Of a DNA stretch of 64,000 nucleotides, positions 16,385 through 24,397 are shown piece after piece. The notes under the pieces are model-generated. The model did not search any database, had not been told where the DNA came from, and saw nothing but the letters and a program-made list of their open reading frames with translations. Origin of the DNA: CAXTKD01 sp964244885 (GTDB lineage Bacteria; Pseudomonadota; Alphaproteobacteria; Sphingomonadales; Sphingomonadaceae). A program made the translations under genes and the position numbers. The stretch covers positions 62,001 to 126,000 of the forward strand of contig CAXTKD010000004.1 of NCBI GenBank assembly GCA_964244885.1, written 5' to 3'. How positions within the stretch are numbered: the first letter of the stretch is position 1; each line of letters starts with the position of its first letter.

Positions 16385-17332
16385 TTATGTACGCCCCATC
16401 TCGACGAACTTCTGGCGGCGCGCGGCGCGTAGGTCTTCACCGCTCATGCCGTCGAGCGCCAACAACTCCGCGTCGACCGCGTCGCCCAGCCGGTCGAGCG
16501 CCGCGCCGGGGTCGCGGTGCGCGCCGCCGAGCGGCTCCTCGACGATCGCGTCGATCACCTTCAGCCGCTTCAGGTCCTGCGCGGTGAGCTTCATCGCGTC
16601 AGCCATGTCCGCCGCCTTGTCGGAAGTGCGGAACAGGATCGAGGCGCCGGCCTCGGGCGAGATCACCGAGTAGATCGCATGCTCGAACATCAGCACGCGG
16701 TTCGCCGCCGCGAGCGCGATCGCGCCGCCCGACCCGCCCTCCCCGACGATCGAGGCGACCAGCGGGACCTTCACGTCGAGGGAGGCCTGGGTCGAACGGG
16801 CGATCGCCTCGGCCTGGCCGCGCTCCTCGGCCTGGATGCCGGGGAAGGCGCCGGCGGTGTCGACGAAGGTCAGAATCGGCAGGCCGAAGCGGTCCGCCAT
16901 GTCCATTAACCGCGCGGCCTTGCGATAGCCTTCGGGCTTGGCCATGCCGAAATTGTGCTTGAGGCGCGTCGCGGTGTCGTGGCCCTTCTCGTGCCCCATC
17001 ACCATCACCGGCCGGCCGCGGAAGCGGCCGAAGCCGCCCATGATCGCGGCGTCCTCGCCGAACGCACGGTCGCCGGCGAGCGGGGTGAAGTCCTCGATCA
17101 GCCGCGTCGTTATGTCGTTGAAGTGCGGGCGCGCCGGATGCCGCGCGACCTGCGTCTTCTGCCACGGCGTCAGCCTGGAATAGGTCTCGCGCAGCTGCCG
17201 CTCGACCTTGGCGCGCAGCCGGTCGAGCTCGGGCGCGATGTCGACCGAGCCGTCGCCCGCCGACGCATCGAGCTCGGCGATCTTCGCCTCCAGCTCGGCG
17301 ACCGGCTTCTCGAAGTCGAGGAAGGTGACCAT
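16385..17332 (-). CDS. accA: Acetyl-CoA carboxylase carboxyltransferase subunit alpha
   Basis: A 315-aa protein of the standard length. It contains the LTPWQKTQVARHP, GRFRGRPVMVMGHEKG and VGEGGSGGAIALA motifs of the alpha carboxyltransferase. It transfers the carboxyl group to acetyl-CoA together with AccD, which is encoded at 54599 in this window. xerD lies just upstream with a 9-bp gap. Confidence 0.97.
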   Translation of the reverse strand: MVTFLDFEKPVAELEAKIAELDASAGDGSVDIAPELDRLRAKVERQLRETYSRLTPWQKTQVARHPARPHFNDITTRLIEDFTPLAGDRAFGEDAAIMGGFGRFRGRPVMVMGHEKGHDTATRLKHNFGMAKPEGYRKAARLMDMADRFGLPILTFVDTAGAFPGIQAEERGQAEAIARSTQASLDVKVPLVASIVGEGGSGGAIALAAANRVLMFEHAIYSVISPEAGASILFRTSDKAADMADAMKLTAQDLKRLKVIDAIVEEPLGGAHRDPGAALDRLGDAVDAELLALDGMSGEDLRAARRQKFVEMGRT

Positions 17333-17341
17333 GCGCGGGGT

Positions 17342-18232
17342 TTAGGGCGCTTTGGCCTTGTCCGCCAGCGGGTGCTTGGCGTTGACCATCTCGACGAGGT
17401 GCCTGGTCTGCACGTGCGTGTAGATCTGCGTCGTCGCGATGTCGGCGTGGCCGAGCATCGTCTGGAGCGCGCGGAGGTCGGCGCCGTTCTCCAGCAGGTG
17501 CGTCGCGAAGGCGTGGCGGAGGACGTGAGGGCTGATCCGGTCGGGCGGGATGCCGGCGTCGGCGGCGAGTTCCTTGACCATCTGGAACAGGCGGATGCGC
17601 GACAGGTGCTTGCCGCCGCTCGGGAAGAGGAAGATCCCTTTCTCGGGCAGCAGGGCGGAATAGGCCTCGACCGCCGCGAGCGCCCGGCTGCCGACCGGCA
17701 CCAGCCGCTCCTTGCCGCCCTTGCCGCGCAGAACGGTGTAGGGCCGGCCGGCGCGGATCGCGGCGCGGGGGAGCGACACCAGTTCGGTGGCGCGCAGCCC
17801 CGAACCGTACAGCAGCTCGATCAGCGCGCGCAGGCGGAGCGAGCGCATGTCGGGGGTCGCGGCGCAGCGCGCCTCGACCGCTTCGAACAGCCGGTCGACG
17901 TCGGCGTTGGACAGCGTCTTGGGCAAGGGCCGCGCCCGCGCCGGGCGGGGCAGCTCGCGCGACGGGTCGTCGGCGCGGTGGCCCTCGTCGACGAGGAAGC
18001 CGTAGAAGCGCCGCAGCGCCGAGGCCTTGCGCGCCACCGAGGCGCGGGCGAGCGGCTCCCACGCCTCGCCTAGCTTGCCGAGCGCCTCGCCGCTCGCCGC
18101 GGTCATCCCGCCGCCGAGCAACTCGCTCGCCTGGGACAGGTCGCGGCCGTAGGCGAGGATGGTGTTCTTGGCGGCGCCGCGCTCGGCGGCGAGCATGTCG
18201 AGGAAGAGCGCGATGGCCTCCGCGTCGGTCAT
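17342..18232 (-). CDS. xerD: Tyrosine recombinase XerD
   Basis: A 296-aa protein with an N-terminal SAM-like core-binding domain and a catalytic domain. The Arg in YGSGLRATEL, Lys in GKGGKERLVPV, HxxR in HVLRHAFATHLL, His in LGHADIATTQIYTHV and the nucleophile Tyr are all visible. It resolves chromosome dimers at dif with XerC. Its start overlaps the upstream gene's stop. It is a core gene and not the integrase of the island near 8.5 kb. Confidence 0.93.
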   Translation of the reverse strand: MTDAEAIALFLDMLAAERGAAKNTILAYGRDLSQASELLGGGMTAASGEALGKLGEAWEPLARASVARKASALRRFYGFLVDEGHRADDPSRELPRPARARPLPKTLSNADVDRLFEAVEARCAATPDMRSLRLRALIELLYGSGLRATELVSLPRAAIRAGRPYTVLRGKGGKERLVPVGSRALAAVEAYSALLPEKGIFLFPSGGKHLSRIRLFQMVKELAADAGIPPDRISPHVLRHAFATHLLENGADLRALQTMLGHADIATTQIYTHVQTRHLVEMVNAKHPLADKAKAP

Positions 18233-19989
18233 CCGCGCGTCAGCGCCTCCGCGGCGATCATCCGCGCCATGCCGTCGAGCCCGACGCGGCGATAGGCGGC
18301 GAGGATATGCTGGAGGTGCCGCGGCGGCACCGACCGCCAGCTTCCCTGCAGGCCGATTCCGCCAAGCACCGCGACCTCGCCCTTGCGCCCGCCCGCCGCC
18401 GCCGAGTCAATGGCCCGGGTGAAGGCGTTCGCCTCGGCGCTAACTCCGAGGTCGTCGAGCGTGTCGCTCCAGTCGCCCTTGCCGAGCCCTTCGAGGCTCG
18501 CCGCCAGCAGCTGCGCCCTTCGCTTCGCGCGAACCTCGCCCAGCCGCGCCGTCTCGGCCTTGCGCCACGCATCGAAGCCGGACGACCCGGACGGTCCCCG
18601 CCCCTGCTCCGCGACGGCGAGCAGCGCCCACAGCGCCGGGCTCTTCCCGACCAGCGGCGCCCGCCGCATCGCCGGGTCGACAAGCCCCGCCGCGAGCATT
18701 GCCGCGACCTTGGCCGCCTCACCGTCTGGGTCGTCCGGGTTTACGGGGAGAAGCGCCGCCGCCTTGCCGGTCAGGATCAGCATCCCGTAGCGCTCCCGCT
18801 CGTCGCGGCCGCGCTGCCAGAGCGCGCGGAGCGCCGCCAGCCGCTCGGCGCGGGTCTTGGCGGCGTAGGCGGCGCGCAGCCGCCCGGCGGGCGCGGCGTC
18901 GAGCGCGAAGGGATCGAGCTCGACGGCCTGGGCCGAATAGAGCGACACCAGCTCCGCCGCCGACGACACGCCGATCGCCGCCGCGGTCGGGGCGGCGGAG
19001 ACCCGAGCGTCGAGCGAGGCGCTCGGGCTTCGCAGCACCCACGCCTTCACCGGCGCCGGCGAACGGTCGATCAGCGCCTGCGGGATCGGCAGCCCCGCCG
19101 CCTTGGCGAGCCCGAAGCGATAGGCGGTGAGCCGCCCCGCATTGTCCCATTCGACGTTGGCGGCGCGCCCGCTGCCGTTGGCGGCGCCGGCGACACGCTG
19201 CGCCAGCTGGAGGTCGAAGGTGTTGATCGTCTTGCGCGCGCGGACGCCGTCGAAGGTCGAGGCGGCGGTGAGGTCGTCGCCGTCGAGCCCGGCGCACATC
19301 GCGTTGACCAGCGGCCACAGCGGCTCGCGCGACAGGGTCACCGCGGTAGGCCCCAAGGGGCAGAGCGCCGGCAGGTCGCCCGCCGCGAGGTGGACCTGCG
19401 CCGCGACCTCGTAGAGCCGGGGGCTGAAGCGGTCGACCGGAACCTGGTCGATCAGCGCCTTGGCGCCGTCGACCTCGCCGAGCCGGACCAGCAGCCAGGC
19501 GCGCTCCGACACCCAGTCGGCGAAGCGCGCGCCCCTGGGCGGCGGAGTGACCGACAGAAGCGCGCGGCGCAGCACGATCTCCGCCCAGCGCGAGGCGATC
19601 GGCGCGTCGATGCGGCGCATCAGCCCGGTGACGAAACGGCCGTTCGATCCGGCGAAGGCGGCGGGGCCATAGCCCCCCGCCTCGGGCGTCAGCCAGCCGA
19701 GCGCGCCGCCCGAAGGCAGCGGCGGCGGTGGCGCCAGCAGCGGATCGGGCGCGAGGCTCGGCGTGACGGGCGGCGGGATCGACGACGCGGTCGGCGGTTC
19801 GACGGCGTCGGGCGTCGGATCGGGGGCGCTGTCGATCTCGGCGGGCTTGACCCGCACGGGCGGCGGCGCCTCGAACCCCGGCGGCAGGATCGACTTCGGC
19901 GCGTCCTGCGCCAGCGCCCCGGAGGCCGCCAGCAGGGCGAGGCCGAGGCTAGCGCGCCAGCTTCTCAAGCGGCACGACCTTCTCGACAT
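18229..19989 (-). CDS. Exported hypothetical protein with proline-rich N-terminus
   Basis: 586 aa with a signal peptide ending GALAQ, then a proline-rich stretch of about 70 residues. The rest is Ala/Leu-rich and helical, suggesting repeated helical hairpins. I recognise no named family. It overlaps xerD by four bases and is overlapped upstream by a 46-aa membrane protein gene, so the three are probably co-transcribed. The function is unknown; a periplasmic scaffold role would be a guess. Confidence 0.75.
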   Translation of the reverse strand: MSRRSCRLRSWRASLGLALLAASGALAQDAPKSILPPGFEAPPPVRVKPAEIDSAPDPTPDAVEPPTASSIPPPVTPSLAPDPLLAPPPPLPSGGALGWLTPEAGGYGPAAFAGSNGRFVTGLMRRIDAPIASRWAEIVLRRALLSVTPPPRGARFADWVSERAWLLVRLGEVDGAKALIDQVPVDRFSPRLYEVAAQVHLAAGDLPALCPLGPTAVTLSREPLWPLVNAMCAGLDGDDLTAASTFDGVRARKTINTFDLQLAQRVAGAANGSGRAANVEWDNAGRLTAYRFGLAKAAGLPIPQALIDRSPAPVKAWVLRSPSASLDARVSAAPTAAAIGVSSAAELVSLYSAQAVELDPFALDAAPAGRLRAAYAAKTRAERLAALRALWQRGRDERERYGMLILTGKAAALLPVNPDDPDGEAAKVAAMLAAGLVDPAMRRAPLVGKSPALWALLAVAEQGRGPSGSSGFDAWRKAETARLGEVRAKRRAQLLAASLEGLGKGDWSDTLDDLGVSAEANAFTRAIDSAAAGGRKGEVAVLGGIGLQGSWRSVPPRHLQHILAAYRRVGLDGMARMIAAEALTRG

Positions 19990-20089
19990 GATGCGTCCCC
20001 GCCTTCGGCGTCGCGACCATCAGATAGACCGCGCCGACGACCAGGATGGCGACCGCCGCCAGCAAAACCCAAAGCAGCAGTCGTCCCAC
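19949..20089 (-). CDS. Small single-pass membrane protein (46 aa)
   Basis: A GTG start preceded by GAGAGGA opens a 46-aa frame: GRLLLWVLLAAVAILVVGAV is a membrane helix, followed by a short tail ending EKVVPLEKLAR. It overlaps the next gene by 41 bp. It is divergent from aroK, with a 54-bp gap. I do not recognise a family. Confidence 0.6.
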   Translation of the reverse strand: MGRLLLWVLLAAVAILVVGAVYLMVATPKAGTHHVEKVVPLEKLAR

Positions 20090-20143
20090 GTCAGTCCTCT
20101 CGCTTGGCCCGCTCGGCGCGCCGCGTGTATAGCGGGGGCCGTC

Positions 20144-20704
20144 ATGCAGGGCGACGCAAAAAACGGGGGCGCGGGAGCCCATCTGCCGATCGTCCTCGTC
20201 GGGCTGATGGGCGTCGGCAAGTCGACGGTCGGCCGTCGCCTCGCGGCGCGGCTCGGCCTGCCCTTCGTCGACGCCGACAGCGAGATCGAGAAAGCCGCCG
20301 GCCTGTCGGTGTCCGAAATCTTCGAACGCTATGGCGAGGCGCACTTCCGCGACGGGGAACGGCGCGTCATCGCGCGCCTGATCGACGGCACGCGCAAGGT
20401 GGTGGCGACCGGCGGCGGCGCCTTCGTCAACGACGAGACGCGGACGCTGATCCTCGAGCGCGCGCTGGCGATCTGGCTCGACGCCGACATCGCGACGCTC
20501 GCCGACCGCGTCTCGCGGCGGGGCCATCGCCCGCTGCTCCACAACCGCGACCCGAGGGAGGTGCTCGCCGAGCTCGCCGCAGTCCGCAACCCGCTCTACG
20601 CCGAAGCGCCCATCCGAGTCGAAAGCCGCCTCGCCCCCCATGACGCCACCGTCGGCGCGATCCTCGCGGCGCTCCGCGAGCATGAGGAACGCCGATGCGC
20701 CTGA
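20144..20704 (+). CDS. aroK: Shikimate kinase
   Basis: A 186-aa kinase: P-loop GLMGVGKSTVGRRLA, shikimate-binding DADSEIE, GGGAF and the lid arginine region RGHRPLL. It phosphorylates shikimate in aromatic amino acid synthesis. The stop overlaps the aroB start by 10 bp, the usual aroKB arrangement. Confidence 0.95.
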   Translation: MQGDAKNGGAGAHLPIVLVGLMGVGKSTVGRRLAARLGLPFVDADSEIEKAAGLSVSEIFERYGEAHFRDGERRVIARLIDGTRKVVATGGGAFVNDETRTLILERALAIWLDADIATLADRVSRRGHRPLLHNRDPREVLAELAAVRNPLYAEAPIRVESRLAPHDATVGAILAALREHEERRCA

Positions 20705-21810
20705 CCGTCGACGTCGCGCTCGGCGAGCGGAGCTATCCCGTGCATATCGACGCCGATGGCCTCGATTCCCTGGGACGCCTGGTCGAGCCCCTGCGCGGCC
20801 GGTCGAAGACCGTGGTGGTGACCGACGAGACCGTCGCCGGGCTGCACCTCGACCGCGCGCTGGCCTCGCTCCGCGCGGGCGGCCGCGAGCCGGTGGCCGT
20901 GGTGCTGCCGGCGGGCGAGTCGACCAAATCCTGGTCCGGTCTCGAAACGCTGACCGAGGCGCTGCTCGGCCACGGCGTCGAGCGCGGCGACTTCGTCGTC
21001 GCGCTCGGCGGCGGGGTGATCGGTGACCTGACGGGCTTCGCCGCCGCAATCCTGCGGCGGGGCTGCCGCTTCGTGCAGGTGCCGACGACGCTGCTGGCGC
21101 AGGTCGATTCGTCGGTCGGCGGCAAGACCGCGATCGACACCGGCGCAGGCAAGAACCTGGTCGGCGCCTTCCACCAGCCGACGCTGGTGCTGGTCGATCC
21201 AGGCCTGCTCACCACCCTGCCCGACCGCGAGCTGCGCGCCGGCTATGCCGAGATCGTCAAGGCCGGGCTGATCGGAGATGCGCGGTTCTTCGAATGGTGC
21301 GACGCCAATCTCGACGCGCTGATGGCACGCGAGCCCGAAGCGCTCGCCCACGCCATCGCTACCGCGATCCGCTTCAAGGCCGGGGTCGTCGCCGCCGACG
21401 AGCATGAGACCACGGGCCTGCGCGCGCTCCTCAACCTCGGCCACACCTTCGGCCACGCGCTGGAGGCCGAGCTCGGCTTCTCCGCCACGCTGCTGCACGG
21501 CGAAGCGGTGGCGGTCGGCATGGCGCTGGCGTTCGGCCTCTCCGCCGAGCTTGGCTTGTGCGCGGAGGCGGATGCGGCGCGTGTCGCGGCGCATCTGGCG
21601 CGCGCCGGCCTTCCGGTCATCGTCCCGGCGGCGATCGATTGCCCCGCCTCGCGGCTGGTGGCGCACATGGCGCAGGACAAGAAGATGAGCGGCGGCAGGC
21701 TGGCGCTCATCCTGGCACGCGGCATCGGCCAGGCGTTCGTCACCAAGGACGTCGAGCTGCCGCGGATCGAAGCCTATCTGAACCGCGCGTTGAAATACCG
21801 GGGCCTTTAG
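20695..21810 (+). CDS. aroB: 3-Dehydroquinate synthase
   Basis: A 371-aa enzyme with the NAD-binding GGGVIGDLTGF, the VPTTLLAQVDSSVGGK motif and zinc-ligand histidines in NLGHTFGHALE and LLHGEAV. It converts DAHP to 3-dehydroquinate. It is translationally coupled to aroK. Confidence 0.96.
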   Translation: MRLTVDVALGERSYPVHIDADGLDSLGRLVEPLRGRSKTVVVTDETVAGLHLDRALASLRAGGREPVAVVLPAGESTKSWSGLETLTEALLGHGVERGDFVVALGGGVIGDLTGFAAAILRRGCRFVQVPTTLLAQVDSSVGGKTAIDTGAGKNLVGAFHQPTLVLVDPGLLTTLPDRELRAGYAEIVKAGLIGDARFFEWCDANLDALMAREPEALAHAIATAIRFKAGVVAADEHETTGLRALLNLGHTFGHALEAELGFSATLLHGEAVAVGMALAFGLSAELGLCAEADAARVAAHLARAGLPVIVPAAIDCPASRLVAHMAQDKKMSGGRLALILARGIGQAFVTKDVELPRIEAYLNRALKYRGL

Positions 21811-21841
21811 GGCAAACCCCGTCTTCCTTGGGAGAGTAAAA

Positions 21842-22621
21842 ATGGCGACCGTCCTGAAGAGCGTCGACAATGTCCGTGGCCACGTGAGCGCCGAGGAGTG
21901 GGCGCTGCGCGTCGATCTCGCCGCCGCCTACCGGCTGGTCGCGCACTACGGCTGGGACGACCTGATCTTCACCCATCTGTCGGTCCGCATCCCCGGCCCC
22001 GAGCATCATTTCCTGATCAACCCGTACAATCTGATGTTCGAGGAGATCACCGCCTCCTCGCTCGTCAAGATCGATGTCGAGGGCAATCCGGTGATCGACA
22101 CGCCCTATGTCACCAACCCGGCGGGCTTCACCATCCACTCGGCGATCCACATGGCGCGCGACGACGCGCATGCGGTGATGCACCTCCACACCCCGCACGG
22201 GCAGGCGGTGAGCGCGATGAGCGAAGGGCTGCTGCCGCACACCCAGACCGCGATGATCGCGCGGCACGACGTCGCCTACCACGAGTATGAAGGCATCGCG
22301 ACCGATCTCGAGGAGCGCCGGCGGCTGGTCGAGGACCTCGGCGCCAAGAACGCGATGATCCTGCGCAACCACGGCACGCTGACCGTGGGCGAGACGATCG
22401 CCGACGCCTTCGTCCGGATGTACGTCCTGGAACGCGCCTGCGAGGCGCAGGTCCACATGCTGTCGGCGGGGCGCGAGAATCTTTGGAACCCGCCGCAGGG
22501 CACGCCCGAGAAAGTCGAGACGCAAGCCAACCCGCAGGGGATGGCGATGGTGTCGCGGATGCTGGCGTGGCCGGCGCTGCTCCGGAAGCTGGACCGCATC
22601 GATCCGGGGTTCCGGGACTGA
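21842..22621 (+). CDS. Class II aldolase/adducin family protein
   Basis: A 259-aa protein of the fuculose-1-phosphate aldolase/adducin fold with the metal histidines in VMHLHTPHG and ILRNHG. The family cleaves sugar phosphates in some members, but this adducin-like branch often has no known substrate. It follows aroB by 31 bp in the same direction and may share its transcript. Confidence 0.85.
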   Translation: MATVLKSVDNVRGHVSAEEWALRVDLAAAYRLVAHYGWDDLIFTHLSVRIPGPEHHFLINPYNLMFEEITASSLVKIDVEGNPVIDTPYVTNPAGFTIHSAIHMARDDAHAVMHLHTPHGQAVSAMSEGLLPHTQTAMIARHDVAYHEYEGIATDLEERRRLVEDLGAKNAMILRNHGTLTVGETIADAFVRMYVLERACEAQVHMLSAGRENLWNPPQGTPEKVETQANPQGMAMVSRMLAWPALLRKLDRIDPGFRD

Positions 22622-22659
22622 CGCCCGAAAGAGCGCTTTTCATGCTGGCTTAACCCACC

Positions 22660-22731
22660 CCGCTCATCCCGAGCGAAGTCGAGGACGCACGGCCCCTCAA
22701 TGCGTCCCTCGACTTCGCTCGGGATGAGCGG
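22660..22731. repeat. Intergenic palindrome, family A copy 1 (GAGCGAAGTCGAGG)
   Basis: Arms CATCCCGAGCGAAGTCGAGG and their complement form a near-perfect hairpin of about 30 bp with a short loop. Copies 2 and 3 are at 24299 and 29381. All three lie in intergenic gaps, as expected for REP-like elements. Confidence 0.85.
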
Positions 22732-22754
22732 CTTCTTTATCGAACCGAGCGCGG

Positions 22755-23027
22755 TTATCGAACCGAGCGCGCCCCGCAGACCGCCAGCAGCAGCCAGCCG
22801 AGCATCAGGATCACCCCGCCCGTCGGCGCGACCGGCCCCAAGTGCAGGCCGCCGAACACCCGCGCGTCGATGGCGCCGGCGAACAGCGCGCCGCCGAGGA
22901 TGAAGCTCCAGGCGGTGGCAAGCGCCCAGCGGCCGGGCAGCAGTATGAGCGCGATCAGCGCCGCCAGCGCGTGGGCGATCTCGATACCCGCTCCGGTCAT
23001 CAGCGGGCGAGTGTCGGCCTCCGCCAC
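22755..23027 (-). CDS. DUF423 family membrane protein (start uncertain)
   Basis: The frame encodes hydrophobic helices with HALAALIALILLPGRWALA and GLHLGPVAPTGGVILMLGWL, typical of DUF423. With the GTG at 23027 it has 90 residues. The reading frame continues upstream with a family-like first helix (GLAAALAALHGFVGVAVAAVGAH) but no ATG, GTG or TTG. A CTG at 23111, overlapping the acyl-CoA dehydrogenase stop, may be the true start. The function is unknown. Confidence 0.72.
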   Translation of the reverse strand: MAEADTRPLMTGAGIEIAHALAALIALILLPGRWALATAWSFILGGALFAGAIDARVFGGLHLGPVAPTGGVILMLGWLLLAVCGARSVR

Positions 23028-23107
23028 GACATGCGCGCCGACCGCCGCGACCGCGACTCCGACGAAGCCGTGAAGAGCCGCCAGCGCCGCTGCAAGGCCG
23101 CGGGCGG

Positions 23108-24262
23108 TCAGTTGGCGCTCCGCATCATCTCGCGGGCGATGATGACTCGCATGATCTCGTTGGTGCCTTCGAGGATCTGGTGGACACGCAGGTCGCGGAA
23201 GAAGCGCTCGACCGGATAGTCGCGGAGGTAGCCGTAGCCGCCGTGGAGCTGGAGCGCGCGGTCGGCGACGCTCATGCCGGTGTCGGTGGCGAGCCGCTTG
23301 GCCATCGCGGCGAACCTGGTCTTGTCGGGCGTGCCATCGGACACCCGCGCCGCCGCCGCATAGAGCAGCATCCGCGCCGCCTGCAGGTCGGTCTCCATGT
23401 CGGCGAGCTTGAACTGGGTCGCCTGGAAATCGGCGATGTTCTTGCCGAACTGATGACGGCCACGGGTGTAGGCGATCGCCTCGTCGAGGCAGCGCTGGCC
23501 GCCGCCCAATGACGCCGCGCCGATGTTCAACCGCCCGCCGTCGAGGCCCGCCATGGCGATCGCGAAGCCCTGCCCCTCGACGCCGACGAGGTTCTCCGCC
23601 GGCACGCGGACCTCGTCGAAGTTGACCTGGCCGGTCGGCGAGGCGTGCCAGCCGAGCTTGCGCTCGTGCGCGCCGAAGCTGACGCCCTTCATGTCCTTCT
23701 CGATGACCAGGCAGGAGATGCCCTTGGGCCCCGGCTCGCCGGTCCTGACCATCGTCACGTAGATGTCATTGACGCCGGCGCCCGAGATGAAGGCCTTGGA
23801 GCCCGAGACGACATAGTCGCCGCCGTCCCTGACCGCGCGGGTCTTGAGGCTCGCGGCGTCGGACCCGGCGCCGGGCTCGGTCAGGCAATAGCTGGCGATC
23901 CGCTGCATCGTGACGAGGCTTGGCAGGTATTTCGCCCGCACCGCGTCGTCGCCGAAGGCGTCAATCATCCACGACGCCATGTTGTGGATGGATATGAACG
24001 ACGATGTCGCGGCGCAGCCATAGGCCATCGCCTCCATGATCAGCGCCGATTCGAGCCGACCGAGGCCGATGCCGCCCGATTCCTCGCGGATGTAGATCGC
24101 GGCGAAACCCAATTCGGCGGCGGCCTTGATCGTGTCCTTTGGGAAGATGTGCTTCTCGTCCCATTCCGCCGCGTGGGGCGTGATGGCGTCGGCGGTGAAC
24201 CGCTGCGCCATCTCCTGGATGGCGCGCTGGTCCTCGGTGAGGTCGAACTGCATGGCAGCCAT
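23108..24262 (-). CDS. Acyl-CoA dehydrogenase (isobutyryl/short-branched-chain type)
   Basis: A 384-aa flavoenzyme with the FAD/substrate motifs CLTEPGAGSDAAS and SGSKAFISGAG, and the C-terminal LHGGYGYLRDYPVE and ILEGTNEIMR containing the catalytic Glu position. The phrase HERKLGWHASPTGQV resembles isobutyryl-CoA dehydrogenases of valine degradation. The partner ETF is not in the window. A second ATG nine bases downstream (24253) is equally possible as start. Confidence 0.9.
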   Translation of the reverse strand: MAAMQFDLTEDQRAIQEMAQRFTADAITPHAAEWDEKHIFPKDTIKAAAELGFAAIYIREESGGIGLGRLESALIMEAMAYGCAATSSFISIHNMASWMIDAFGDDAVRAKYLPSLVTMQRIASYCLTEPGAGSDAASLKTRAVRDGGDYVVSGSKAFISGAGVNDIYVTMVRTGEPGPKGISCLVIEKDMKGVSFGAHERKLGWHASPTGQVNFDEVRVPAENLVGVEGQGFAIAMAGLDGGRLNIGAASLGGGQRCLDEAIAYTRGRHQFGKNIADFQATQFKLADMETDLQAARMLLYAAAARVSDGTPDKTRFAAMAKRLATDTGMSVADRALQLHGGYGYLRDYPVERFFRDLRVHQILEGTNEIMRVIIAREMMRSAN

Positions 24263-24298
24263 CCTAGAGCAAAATCCGACTGACTTGAATCACCAAAG

Positions 24299-24371
24299 CC
24301 GCGCATCCCGAGCGAAGTCGAGGGACGCACGGAGAGGCCATGCGTCCCTCGACTTCGCTCGGGATGAGCGG
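24299..24371. repeat. Intergenic palindrome, family A copy 2
   Basis: The same hairpin as at 22660, with complete CCGAGCGAAGTCGAGGGACG and complementary arms. It lies between the acyl-CoA dehydrogenase start and the antiporter stop. Confidence 0.85.
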
Positions 24372-24397
24372 CGTAAGTTAAGTCAGGCCGAAAGCGT

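Noticed and set aside
17342..18232. xerD as the integrase of the tRNA island
   Set aside because: It is the standard core recombinase with housekeeping context, 7 kb away.
22738..22771. Tandem 16-bp duplication TATCGAACCGAGCGCG at the DUF423 3' end
   Set aside because: Simple local duplication, probably replication slippage; no further copies seen.
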